This document shows, piece by piece, positions 36,477 through 45,423 of a DNA stretch of 64,000 nt. Numbering within the stretch: the first letter of the stretch is position 1; each line of letters begins with the position of its first letter. The notes under the pieces are model-generated. The model was not told the origin of the DNA, made no database searches, and was given only the letters and a program-made list of their open reading frames with translations. A program made the translations under genes and the position numbers. This DNA is from an uncultured Bacteroidales bacterium (GTDB lineage Bacteria; Bacteroidota; Bacteroidia; Bacteroidales; Paludibacteraceae): positions 124,001-188,000 of the forward strand of contig CACYZT010000001.1 of the NCBI GenBank assembly GCA_902778935.1, read 5' to 3'.

Positions 36477-38917
36477 AGATAGATTGGAAAAAAATCGCCC
36501 CGTATCTGGTGGCATTAGTAGTCTTTATCGGCTTTGCCGTATTGTATTGTAGCCCTATTCTGGAAGGCAAAGTGCTGCAAGCCGGAGATGTCAACAACTG
36601 GAAAGGTGCTGCTCAGGAAGCGTTGGAATATCGTCAAGAAACAGGAGAAATTACTTGGTGGACGAATTCTATGTTCGGTGGTATGCCCACCTTTCAAATT
36701 GCAGGAGGAACAAAATCAAGTGCAATCATAGGTTGGTGGAAAAGAGTATTAGCAGAGAATATTTTAGGAGAACCCCGGGCGATACTTTTCGTATATGGTC
36801 TATGCTTCTTTTTAATGCTCTTATGTTTCAATATAAACCCCTGGTTAAGCATTATTGGAGCACTTGCAGTAGCACTAAGCAGTTATTTCATGCTTATTAT
36901 TCCTGCGGGACATATGACGAAAGCATTCGCTTTAGGGGCATTAGCTTCAATTATTGGAGGAACTTATGCACTATTCAGAAAGAAATATTGGCTTGGAATA
37001 GCATTAATCCTTTTCTTCGCTCCTTATGGAATTCTTCTACACCCACAGATGACCTATTATATTGGTATGCTGCTTGGTGTAATGGTGATTGCAGAGATTG
37101 TCATTGCTTGTCAAGCGAAAGATTGGAAAGGTCTTGGTATCAGCCTTGCAATAATGATTGCCTGCGGTGGCTTGATTTACGGTTCGCGTTACACGAGCAT
37201 GAAAATGAATAGTTCTTATCTGAAAGAAACCATGCGAGGCGGACATAGTGAATTAACCAAACAAGCAGCAGAACAACCTGCAGCTGGCTTAGATATCAAA
37301 TATGCTACCGACTGGAGTTATGGTAAGGGAGAAACAATGACGCTCCTTATCCCGAACTGGGAAGGCGGCGCAAGCGGCTACAATTTAGGTAAGGACTCGC
37401 AACTGAGCCAGGCTATGCGCAAGCAAGGAGTGCCCAAACGCGATGCAGAGCAATTCTGCAAGAGTGCACCTACCTATCATGGAGAGAAGGCATTTACCAG
37501 CGGCGCCGTATATGTTGGCGCGATTGTATGTTTCCTCTTCCTGCTGGGTCTGCTTATTGTCCCCGGCCCTTACAAATGGGCATTGCTTTTCGCTACGCTC
37601 ATGTCTATCTTCCTCGCTTGGGGAAAGAATATGATGTGGCTCACGGAATTTTTCTTCAACTATTTCCCGATGTACAATAAGTTCCGGGCAGTGGAGTCGA
37701 TTTTAGTGGTAGCAGAAATCACAATGCCGTTATTAGGTTTCTTAGGTCTACAACGCATCATCAACGGGGAAGTAGAATGGCCTAAGTTACGTAACAGCCT
37801 GTTTATCGCCGGAGGCGTGACTGCCGGAATATGTCTGTTTGCAGCACTCTTTGCTGGCAGTTTCGATATGACCAGTTCCTATGATGCACAATGGAAAGGC
37901 CAACTGCCACAGTGGTTATACGATGCCATCCTCGACCAGCGTACGGCTATGATGCGCAGCGATGCATGGCGCAGTTTGCTGTTTGTTGTATTGGGCTTTG
38001 CACTCACATTCTGGTATGCATGGCAACGGCAAAAAGAAGCACAGCCAAAACATACTGCTATCTTCTTTGCAGGTTTGGCTGTGTTAATATTGGCAGATAT
38101 GGTTCCTGTAAACAAGCGCTTCTTTAACAATGATAATTTTGTGAAGCCGAAGGATGCAGATGCATATTTCGCTATGCAGCCATGGGAAGAACAGATATTG
38201 CAAGACAAGAGCCTTGACTACCGTGTGCTGAACCTCAACACCAATACCTTCAATGATGCTCGTACCAGTTATCGTCTCAAATCAATCGGTGGCTACTCTG
38301 CTGTCAAGCTGCGCCGATACCAAGATCTCATTGACGAGCATATCAGCAAGATGAACTGGAATGTTCTCAATATGCTTAACACCAAGTATATCGTCACTCG
38401 TCAGGGCGTGTATCCGAATCCCGATGCGATGGGCAATGCGTGGTTTGTAAACGATGTGCAGTTTGTTCCAACGCCGGATGATGAGAGCGCAGCGCTCAAC
38501 ACATTGGATTTGAGCAAGACAGCAGTAGCCGATGAGAAGTTCCGCGAGGTTCTAACATGCGAGCCGCAGCCGAGTGAAGGCGATGAGATTGTATTGACAG
38601 AATATCAACCTAACGCACTTACCTATCGCGCCATAACCTCAGCAGACCGCGTAGCTGTCTTCTCGGAGATTTATTATCCAGAAGGATGGCATATTTATGT
38701 GGATGGAAAAGAGATAGCTCTTGGTCGTGTTAACTACATTCTCCGCGCCGCAATCATTCCTTCCGGCGAACACACCATCACCATGAAGTTTGTGCCCAGC
38801 ATACTAAAGTGGGAGTGGCTATGTATTACGCTCGCCATTCTTACCATTCTGATAAGCGCTGGTTGCTTGGGATGGAAATTATGGAAGTCAATAAGTAATA
38901 AAGAGTTGCTCAGCTGA
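36473..38917 (+). CDS. YfhO-family polytopic membrane protein
   Basis: 814 residues with about a dozen membrane segments and a large soluble C-terminal part (DYRVLNLNTNTFNDARTSYR; GGYSAVKLRRYQDLI) before a last helix. YfhO proteins are GT-C-like and probably move sugars onto lipid-linked or wall polymers. Acidic loop residues after the first helix (QAGDVNNW) fit a GT-C active site. Bases from about 36650 to 37310 are visibly more AT-rich than the rest. The stop codon lies in a 32-bp perfect palindrome shared with the convergent gene. Confidence 0.85.
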   Translation: MKIDWKKIAPYLVALVVFIGFAVLYCSPILEGKVLQAGDVNNWKGAAQEALEYRQETGEITWWTNSMFGGMPTFQIAGGTKSSAIIGWWKRVLAENILGEPRAILFVYGLCFFLMLLCFNINPWLSIIGALAVALSSYFMLIIPAGHMTKAFALGALASIIGGTYALFRKKYWLGIALILFFAPYGILLHPQMTYYIGMLLGVMVIAEIVIACQAKDWKGLGISLAIMIACGGLIYGSRYTSMKMNSSYLKETMRGGHSELTKQAAEQPAAGLDIKYATDWSYGKGETMTLLIPNWEGGASGYNLGKDSQLSQAMRKQGVPKRDAEQFCKSAPTYHGEKAFTSGAVYVGAIVCFLFLLGLLIVPGPYKWALLFATLMSIFLAWGKNMMWLTEFFFNYFPMYNKFRAVESILVVAEITMPLLGFLGLQRIINGEVEWPKLRNSLFIAGGVTAGICLFAALFAGSFDMTSSYDAQWKGQLPQWLYDAILDQRTAMMRSDAWRSLLFVVLGFALTFWYAWQRQKEAQPKHTAIFFAGLAVLILADMVPVNKRFFNNDNFVKPKDADAYFAMQPWEEQILQDKSLDYRVLNLNTNTFNDARTSYRLKSIGGYSAVKLRRYQDLIDEHISKMNWNVLNMLNTKYIVTRQGVYPNPDAMGNAWFVNDVQFVPTPDDESAALNTLDLSKTAVADEKFREVLTCEPQPSEGDEIVLTEYQPNALTYRAITSADRVAVFSEIYYPEGWHIYVDGKEIALGRVNYILRAAIIPSGEHTITMKFVPSILKWEWLCITLAILTILISAGCLGWKLWKSISNKELLS

Positions 38918-38929
38918 GCAACTCTTTAT
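38898..38929. terminator. 32-bp perfect palindrome, bidirectional terminator covering both stop codons
   Basis: Sixteen bases (ATAAAGAGTTGCTCAG, 38898-38913) are followed by their exact complement. Each strand carries the final codons AAA GAG TTG CTC AGC TGA, so both convergent proteins end KELLS. T-rich sequence follows on the plus side. Confidence 0.85.
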
Positions 38930-40001
38930 ATTTCTTTTCTACCGCTTCACTGGAATAATTATCCAAGAAACATTGCCGAGCGTGCATGTTAAATCGCGTG
39001 CGTGGATGTTTCGCAAAGTCATTGATACACGCGATAAACTCTTCGGGTGTATTACATCTCCACGCGCTCACGCCCTCTTCGATTTTATATCCTTCCAATG
39101 CCTCGTCTGTCGCAAGAATATTCTTGCCATACATCAAACTCTCGCATGTCTTTACTTTCATGCCACTACCGGAGAATATTGGCAACACCATCATATCCGA
39201 TTCTTCGAAGTATGGAGCTAACGATGGCGCATCGGAAACAACTTCTATGTCTTTAAGCAATTCTTGGTTCTCTCGTTTTAATTGCGCCATTCCTTTTCCT
39301 ACTATCTTATAATCCACATCCACATGAGGCAACACATTTTTTACAAACCATAAAATGCCCTCATTGTTGGGCGCAAAATAAGCTCCGATAGATAAACATA
39401 CAGGCCTTTTTGCTGTCATCATAGATTTGTCAAAATGACTTGTTAGTTGGTCTCGCAATGCTACAGGAATTAAAGCATCTGCACTCCGCGCATAGCGTTT
39501 TTGCAATTCAGTATTATCACGTTCGTTAAGTGCAATCACATAATCTGAATAGAGACATCCCCATCGGTCGTTTCTATCAGCACAATTGATGAGCACATTT
39601 CTAAAGGGTATATTTTTGCCCACTTTGGCATCAATATATACTGCCTCAATATTATGATAATAGGTGATAATCTTACCGCGATAATTACATTCTTTTAGTT
39701 TCTTGGCTATAATGCAGAATAAACTTCGGTCTATAAACACATAGTCATATTGGAAAGCCATCGCAACAATCTTTCTAACCTTGCGCGGCGTGAGACCGAA
39801 ATAATACCCGAAAGGCGTATAAACTATGCCTTCTAAATAACTCAATAAAGAGCGTTTTTTATCATCATCATGCACATAATAAGGAGTCACATTCTTTGCT
39901 CCCAATGTTGCACAAAGCGCATTATAATTTTTCAATGCACCTTGTCCGCCTCCCTCCATAACGCTTCCTAAACGCTTATATGTAATAAATAGAAGTTTCA
40001 T
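38910..40001 (-). CDS. Glycosyltransferase family 4-like
   Basis: 363 residues with a GT-B fold. The N-terminus is MKLLFITYKRLGSVMEGGGQG (a GGGxG-type loop). The donor-binding region is FSGSGMKVKTCESLMYGKNI, with the conserved Glu of retaining GT4 enzymes. It is the promoter-distal gene of the minus-strand glycan cluster. Acceptor and donor cannot be told. It overlaps the next cluster gene by 4 bp. Confidence 0.85.
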   Translation of the reverse strand: MKLLFITYKRLGSVMEGGGQGALKNYNALCATLGAKNVTPYYVHDDDKKRSLLSYLEGIVYTPFGYYFGLTPRKVRKIVAMAFQYDYVFIDRSLFCIIAKKLKECNYRGKIITYYHNIEAVYIDAKVGKNIPFRNVLINCADRNDRWGCLYSDYVIALNERDNTELQKRYARSADALIPVALRDQLTSHFDKSMMTAKRPVCLSIGAYFAPNNEGILWFVKNVLPHVDVDYKIVGKGMAQLKRENQELLKDIEVVSDAPSLAPYFEESDMMVLPIFSGSGMKVKTCESLMYGKNILATDEALEGYKIEEGVSAWRCNTPEEFIACINDFAKHPRTRFNMHARQCFLDNYSSEAVEKKYKELLS

Positions 40002-41017
40002 TTCTCAAGTAGTTCCAGCATCTGTTTCACGCGAATCAAGAATGTGTGTCCTGATATAATCACATCATATGCCCGATTTATATTTTCGGACATGTCATGT
40101 GTCAAAGCATAATCTATCAGTGCATACATCTGTTCTTCGTTCTCATATATACCAATTTCACCATTAGCAAACACAGAGCGAATAAACGGATTGGCATCAC
40201 ATATCTGATAAGCCCCTGCCCCGCTTGCCTCAAAGAACCGTTGGTTTGCACCATTAAAGGTCTGTTTATGATGTATATTGAGCGCTATCTTCGTACGCGC
40301 ATATAAGTCATTCACTTCTTGTGGCGGAATATTATAATTGAGGAATGTATTTCGGTGTTTACGGAAAAGCCATGTGATTGGATTCTTAAAATAAGGCTTG
40401 TATTCACCATAAATGCATATATTCAACTGCGGATAGTGCTCTACAAGCCGTTCCAACATCTGTATGCGTTTTTGACTTGTGTAAATTGTACCGACAAATA
40501 AAATATCGATATCTTTTTCTACCTTTTGCGGATAATAGACCGTGGTGTCACATGCCAAAGGAAGGAAATAAGCCTTCTTGCCTTGCTTCGCAAAATATTC
40601 AACATCCGTTTCCTCAAAACAACATACTACATCTGCATGATCTATATGCTTCTCGCACATCGCTCTATCCGGTCGCAGTACACTATCATACATCCAAAGA
40701 ATCACTTTTGCTCCCTTCAGGCGAAAATAATCCAATGTTTCGTCCTTTAGAATCGTGCCATTATAGCTAAAGACGATATCCGGTTTGTAGTCATCAAATA
40801 CATGCTCAATATATACCTTATATTTCTGCCTACTTTGCTCGCGCAAGCGCTCACGGTTGAGCGAGAACTTATGCCGCCAGCGGAGCCATCCCTTGAAAGG
40901 ATGAATAGGTTCATCATAGTTCTCAATTCGCACTTGATAGCCAAGTTGTTCAAACGCACGACCTACACTTCGCTCGTAGCCGAAAAAGGGAGATGATATT
41001 ATTAATACTTTAGGCAT
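39998..41017 (-). CDS. CgeB-like glycosyltransferase
   Basis: I start at the ATG at 41017 (MPKVLIISSPFFGYERSVGR); longer frames extend into the epimerase gene. The 339-residue product has a GT-B fold with an N-terminal DUF3880-like half (PDIVFSYNGTILKD; GAKVILWMYDS) and a C-terminal GT1-like half (LFVGTIYTSQKRIQMLERL; IALNIHHKQ; NQRFFEASGAGAYQI). CgeB-type enzymes decorate spore coats, flagella or surface glycans. Its bases 40023-40038 contain a parS-like 16-mer. Confidence 0.8.
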   Translation of the reverse strand: MPKVLIISSPFFGYERSVGRAFEQLGYQVRIENYDEPIHPFKGWLRWRHKFSLNRERLREQSRQKYKVYIEHVFDDYKPDIVFSYNGTILKDETLDYFRLKGAKVILWMYDSVLRPDRAMCEKHIDHADVVCCFEETDVEYFAKQGKKAYFLPLACDTTVYYPQKVEKDIDILFVGTIYTSQKRIQMLERLVEHYPQLNICIYGEYKPYFKNPITWLFRKHRNTFLNYNIPPQEVNDLYARTKIALNIHHKQTFNGANQRFFEASGAGAYQICDANPFIRSVFANGEIGIYENEEQMYALIDYALTHDMSENINRAYDVIISGHTFLIRVKQMLELLEK

Positions 41018-41846
41018 GTTGCATGATTTGTTTGATTTTTGTATTATCCCCATATGTACATGGCGAATCGTAGGGTCTGTCAGGAAAGGCGCCATAATTG
41101 AGTTGGATGTCCAAGTTATGAGCCTTAATAAATTCAGACACTGCTTCTCCCAATGATTTGGGTTCTCCTGTACAACAATTAATGATGCCATCCACCTCTT
41201 GTTGAAGAATAACGGCCACAATCTGCTCCACCAACTTATCTACATGCATAAAATCATACTGGTTCTTGCCGGATGTGAATGGGAATGTCTTATCTCCGCG
41301 CTCAGCAGCTTCCAGCAGTTTGGTAAAGATAGAATGGTTACGCAAATCATCACCATAAATATAATATCCACGCAGCCATTGCAGTTGACAATCATTTTGT
41401 TTACAATACAACATGAGACTCTGCCGCAAAGCATTCTTTGCGATAGCATATAATGATTGCGGATTACATGGAGTGTTCTCATCAATCTTGCCCACATGAT
41501 AGCCCACCTCATGCATCGTGCCCATAACAGCCAATTGCTTCAAGCCATGACTAATCAAGTTTGTTAAAAAAGCATAGTGCAAACTTAGATCATACATCTG
41601 TTTGGGAGAATTGTGTACAAATCCATCACGCCATGCGAAATGTATGCACACATCCGGCTTTCCTAACAAACTATAGGCATCATCCGTTTCCGAGCAATCA
41701 AACACATTATATTTGATTACCTGTGCTTGTGGGTTGATATGGTTGGTGTTTATATCACATGCAACAACCTCATGTCCTTTGCTGATCAACAAATCCACGA
41801 CATGGCTGCCTATATAACCATTGGCCCCTGTTACTAAAATTTTCAT
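41010..41846 (-). CDS. NAD-dependent epimerase/dehydratase (extended SDR)
   Basis: 278 residues with the Rossmann signature VTGANGYIGSHV at the N-terminus and DIN after strand 2. The SDR catalytic YxxxK (YAIAK) is near residue 133 with TMHE upstream. Extended SDRs of this type make or reduce nucleotide sugars; the substrate is not predictable. It sits between a glycosyltransferase and an acyltransferase, so it probably supplies a modified sugar for the same glycan. Confidence 0.85.
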   Translation of the reverse strand: MKILVTGANGYIGSHVVDLLISKGHEVVACDINTNHINPQAQVIKYNVFDCSETDDAYSLLGKPDVCIHFAWRDGFVHNSPKQMYDLSLHYAFLTNLISHGLKQLAVMGTMHEVGYHVGKIDENTPCNPQSLYAIAKNALRQSLMLYCKQNDCQLQWLRGYYIYGDDLRNHSIFTKLLEAAERGDKTFPFTSGKNQYDFMHVDKLVEQIVAVILQQEVDGIINCCTGEPKSLGEAVSEFIKAHNLDIQLNYGAFPDRPYDSPCTYGDNTKIKQIMQHA

Positions 41847-41853
41847 ATCTTGT

Positions 41854-42435
41854 TTATTTTTTTTCTACTTTTTCCCATTGTTTGGTTTCAAAATTATACC
41901 TCTTAATCACGCGTGCGGGACTTCCCACCGCCACACAATAATCCGGGATATCGTGCGTCACCACCGAATTTGCTCCTATTGTGCAATGTTTACCGATGGA
42001 TGCTCCGATAATGCACACATTCTCACCTATCCACGAACCTTCTCCTATTCTAATCTTCTCCAACTGTTTGATCGGCTGCTCGATAATAGGCTTGGACAGA
42101 TCAGCATAAGAATGCAGATTATCTGATATATACACTTTATCAGCCGTTAGTACCGAGTCTTCGATTACAATCTCACTCGTTGCGTAGATATGATTAAAAT
42201 GTCCCAGCACACACTTATTGCCTATTTTCAATTGCGGGTGCTCGTTATTTGTTAAGGGCATTGCGGCCAACCATGACTGCTCGCCTACGACCACGTGGTC
42301 ACCAATAGAAATATTCTCCTTTCCATCTATTTGCAGCGGACGCAAAATAAGCGATTTACTACCATAATGACGAAAAGTAAATGAATAATTTACCAATGCC
42401 TGAAACTTGGCAGAAATTTTACTTGATAGGTTCAT
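41854..42435 (-). CDS. Hexapeptide-repeat acyltransferase
   Basis: 193 residues with left-handed beta-helix turns ([LIV]-G-x4) such as ISIGDHVVVGEQSWL, IGEGSWIGENVCI and IGKHCTIGANSVV, ending PDYCVAVGSPARVIKRY. This is the CatB/NodL/maltose acetyltransferase-like group that O- or N-acetylates sugars. The His in NLHSY may be catalytic. Likely role is acetylation of the surface glycan built by this cluster. Confidence 0.87.
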   Translation of the reverse strand: MNLSSKISAKFQALVNYSFTFRHYGSKSLILRPLQIDGKENISIGDHVVVGEQSWLAAMPLTNNEHPQLKIGNKCVLGHFNHIYATSEIVIEDSVLTADKVYISDNLHSYADLSKPIIEQPIKQLEKIRIGEGSWIGENVCIIGASIGKHCTIGANSVVTHDIPDYCVAVGSPARVIKRYNFETKQWEKVEKK

Positions 42436-42451
42436 TGAAGATTCTCTATTC

Positions 42452-43261
42452 CTAAAAAATTTTTACTCTATTCATATCTAACAATTGTTTTCTTGCATTC
42501 TCAGGAGGGATTTGCATATAATCGCCATATACCTCAGTTAAATGCTCCTTCCAGCATTTGGGAGAATAGAACATATGACCTTCAAACTCCATTTCCACAA
42601 GTGGAAATAATTTATCAGGATAATAAATGAATGGAGGGAAAGACCAACGTATCAAAAATGAGTTTTTACTATGCCTTCCATAATATTCTATTGCATATTT
42701 CGCTAGCAGACAAAATGGGTATATTATGTATGCTACAGATTTATTTAATATTCTCTTAAATGATGATGTATATGCAACGAGTCCATAATTGTGTATTTCT
42801 CTATATGCACGCCGATAGAAGAAATCTACTGCCTTAAATACCGGGAGGCTATTAGCACGCGTAAAACATGTTACATCAACCCATAAGCCTTGCTCTTTTA
42901 AGTTTACAAATTGGGGATAATAACAATATGTTTGTTTATCGCGAATTCTTGCACAATCAAAAAAAACATTTGGGTCAGTCGATGTATCTTGAAATGCATA
43001 TCGATCTGGGAGTTCATTAACCAATGCATCTCGAAATCTGCTATAATCTTCTTGTAAAATACTGATATCCACATCATCATCCCAAGGGATGAATCCTTTA
43101 TGACGCACCGCTCCCAACAATGTTCCATATTCAATCCAATAAGGAATGTTATGGCGACGACATATTTTATCTATTTCGACAAGGGTATCAAGCATTCTTA
43201 ATTGCGCTTTACGAAGTGTCGAACCCTCCGGATTATATTTACTCAGATCTTCTTGTTCCAT
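42452..43261 (-). CDS. LicD-family phosphotransferase
   Basis: 269 residues. The LicD core is clear: YWIEYGTLLGAVRHKGFIPW followed by DDDVDISI, the acidic metal-binding cluster of this nucleotidyltransferase-like fold. LicD enzymes transfer phosphocholine from CDP-choline, and relatives transfer other phospho- or phosphono-groups from CMP- or CDP-linked donors. Its position directly beside the phosphonate biosynthesis genes makes it the best candidate for moving the phosphonate from a CMP-phosphonate donor onto the glycan. Confidence 0.9.
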   Translation of the reverse strand: MEQEDLSKYNPEGSTLRKAQLRMLDTLVEIDKICRRHNIPYWIEYGTLLGAVRHKGFIPWDDDVDISILQEDYSRFRDALVNELPDRYAFQDTSTDPNVFFDCARIRDKQTYCYYPQFVNLKEQGLWVDVTCFTRANSLPVFKAVDFFYRRAYREIHNYGLVAYTSSFKRILNKSVAYIIYPFCLLAKYAIEYYGRHSKNSFLIRWSFPPFIYYPDKLFPLVEMEFEGHMFYSPKCWKEHLTEVYGDYMQIPPENARKQLLDMNRVKIF

Positions 43262-43267
43262 AATATA

Positions 43268-44302
43268 TTATTTATGAATTGTTAAATATTTTCCCAAATC
43301 GAATGTGATTTTTGGAGTTACTACGACTGGGTTATTTGCCAAGCGCTGCAAATTTACCTCTTTTAATGCGCCCTTTACATCTACTGATTCTTTCAATTTT
43401 AAAGAGAGCCCTAATGATGATATATAATCCTCCATCTGTTGAATCACTATATTTGCAGACATTCCCAATAAATCATATAAGTTTTTATTGCCATTCAGCT
43501 TCATAAAAAATGGAAAAGTAAAAGCTACCGCATGCCCGTGAGGATAGCCGTACTTTGACGTAAATACATACGAAAATGCATGCGGAGCAGTAGTCGTTGA
43601 GATGTTAATTGCTCTACCCGCCCAGTAGGCACCTTCTGCCACTTGATTTCTCAATTCCTTTGTTGGCGATTGAATCAGTTGAGGTAATTGTTTCCACAAC
43701 AAACCTATCGCTCGTACCGAATAATCTCTTGATTCATTTGTCGCTCCTTTTGCCCAATATGATTCTATCGCTTGTGCCAATGCGTCAAATCCTGTACATG
43801 CCGTCAAATAAGCATCATTCTGATATGTGAATTGCGGATATACTACTGCCATATCCGGCAGAACATCGTCAGCGGCAATGCTTTGTTTCTTTCCATCAAT
43901 ATATACTACCGCAAAATGGGTTGCTTCCGCGCCGGTTCCTGCAGTAGTCGGTAAGGCATGCAGTGGAGCAGCATAGCCTTTCTCCGCGGCCATATGACGA
44001 ATAAGTTTAGCCATATCCAGCACACTACCTCCTCCCACGGCTACTATTATATCTGCTTTTGATGCTATAAACAATTCTACGCCGGATATCGCTTCTTCAT
44101 ATTTCGGATTTACGCTGAAATTAGAATACTCAGTTATATTACAATTGGTAATACCCACTAATTCATCAATAACCTTTTTTCCTCCACATATATCGAAAGA
44201 CATCTTTCCACGAACCAAAAGGCAATGACGCGGAGCAATGGATTGCATATATTGCAACCAATCTTTTATTGCTTCATTTCCTATAAATGCCTTTTGTGTC
44301 AT
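43268..44302 (-). CDS. Iron-containing alcohol dehydrogenase, probable phosphonoacetaldehyde reductase
   Basis: 344 residues with the group III alcohol dehydrogenase motifs: VAVGGGSVLDMAKLI (cofactor), LPTTAGTGAEATHFAV, GFDALAQAIESYW and the metal ligands around APHAFSYVFTSKYGYPHGHA. Members next to phosphonopyruvate decarboxylase reduce phosphonoacetaldehyde to 2-hydroxyethylphosphonate (PhpC type). The gene overlaps the decarboxylase gene by 4 bp. No 2-aminoethylphosphonate transaminase is present in the window, so the hydroxy rather than the amino product is expected. Confidence 0.85.
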   Translation of the reverse strand: MTQKAFIGNEAIKDWLQYMQSIAPRHCLLVRGKMSFDICGGKKVIDELVGITNCNITEYSNFSVNPKYEEAISGVELFIASKADIIVAVGGGSVLDMAKLIRHMAAEKGYAAPLHALPTTAGTGAEATHFAVVYIDGKKQSIAADDVLPDMAVVYPQFTYQNDAYLTACTGFDALAQAIESYWAKGATNESRDYSVRAIGLLWKQLPQLIQSPTKELRNQVAEGAYWAGRAINISTTTAPHAFSYVFTSKYGYPHGHAVAFTFPFFMKLNGNKNLYDLLGMSANIVIQQMEDYISSLGLSLKLKESVDVKGALKEVNLQRLANNPVVVTPKITFDLGKYLTIHK

Positions 44303-45423
44303 TTTGCTAAGTTCTCCATTAAAGCCTGTTTATTCTCTACAGGTGTCGTAGTTGGTCGCCCTAAATCGCTACGGTTGCCTTTTCGCACATTGACATTAAT
44401 AAATGATGTGCCTTCCATATCGGCATTGTTAATATGATTCATTGCACAGCAAAGTGCCATCTCATTATCCACACTTACCACATCTGTATATCCTACAGCT
44501 TTGGCAATCGCTTCCACATCAATCTTCTGCCCTACTGTCGGCTGGCCTCCTACTGAATCATGCGCTCCATTATTGAAAACAACATGCACAAGGTTCTTAG
44601 GGCAATAGTCGCCAATAATTGCCAAGCCGCCCATATGCATCAACATCGCTCCATCTCCATCGAAGACAAACACACGACGTTCTGATTTCTGCAAAGCGAT
44701 ACCTAATGCAATCTGACTTGCATGTCCCATACTGCCAACCGTTAAGAAATCTGCACTATGTCCCTGTCCTTTAGCCTCGCGGTATTCAAATAACTCACGG
44801 CTAATCATGCCCGTTGTAGAAACAACAATATCATCTTCACGCAGTTTATCCACAACTATTTTAATTGCCTCTTCTCTGGATAAAGGCAATGATGTCGTGC
44901 TTTTTGACCGCAATATATACTCGTCAAAAGTTCCTTTTCGCACTATGAGCGCATATACTCCATTTCTCTTATGAATATTCGCTATTGCCTGTTGCACTTG
45001 TTCTTCCCAACTTTCGTCCAATACCGCATAGGGAACACCCATTGTGTCTAGCAACGAGAGCGTCACTTTACCTTGTTTCACATGCTGTGGTTCGTCATGC
45101 ACTCCCGGTTCTCCACGCCAACCGATAATAAGCAACATTGGAATATGATAAACATCTTCATCCACAAGTGACAACAAGGGATTGACGATATTTCCCTCAC
45201 CTGAGTTTTGCATATATACACAGCCAACTTTACCTGTCGCCAAATGATACCCCGCAGCCAAAGCTATTGCATTTCCCTCATTTGCTGCAATGATATTATT
45301 CTCACGAGCAGCCGTGTCTGTAATGTATGCACACAGATTTTTGAGCAAAGAATCAGGTACACCGGCAAAAAAGTCTATGCCGCCTTGCTGCAAACTCTCT
45401 ATGAATGCTTTTGGTTGAATCAT
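44299..45423 (-). CDS. ppd: Phosphonopyruvate decarboxylase
   Basis: 374 residues from the ATG at 45423, whose ATGA overlaps the pepM stop. A thiamine diphosphate enzyme: the N-terminal PYR domain has [14 protein letters not shown] and [18 protein letters not shown]. The C-terminal PP domain has [13 protein letters not shown] through VVFNN (30 residues from GDG to NN) and [11 protein letters not shown], typical of phosphonopyruvate decarboxylases. It removes CO2 from phosphonopyruvate, the irreversible step that pulls the unfavourable PEP mutase reaction forward. Confidence 0.93.
   Translation of the reverse strand: MIQPKAFIESLQQGGIDFFAGVPDSLLKNLCAYITDTAARENNIIAANEGNAIALAAGYHLATGKVGCVYMQNSGEGNIVNPLLSLVDEDVYHIPMLLIIGWRGEPGVHDEPQHVKQGKVTLSLLDTMGVPYAVLDESWEEQVQQAIANIHKRNGVYALIVRKGTFDEYILRSKSTTSLPLSREEAIKIVVDKLREDDIVVSTTGMISRELFEYREAKGQGHSADFLTVGSMGHASQIALGIALQKSERRVFVFDGDGAMLMHMGGLAIIGDYCPKNLVHVVFNNGAHDSVGGQPTVGQKIDVEAIAKAVGYTDVVSVDNEMALCCAMNHINNADMEGTSFINVNVRKGNRSDLGRPTTTPVENKQALMENLAK

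Noticed and set aside
39998..41221. Longer start for the CgeB-like glycosyltransferase
   Set aside because: The extra 68 residues overlap the epimerase gene, and MPKVLIISSPFF is a typical GT-B start.
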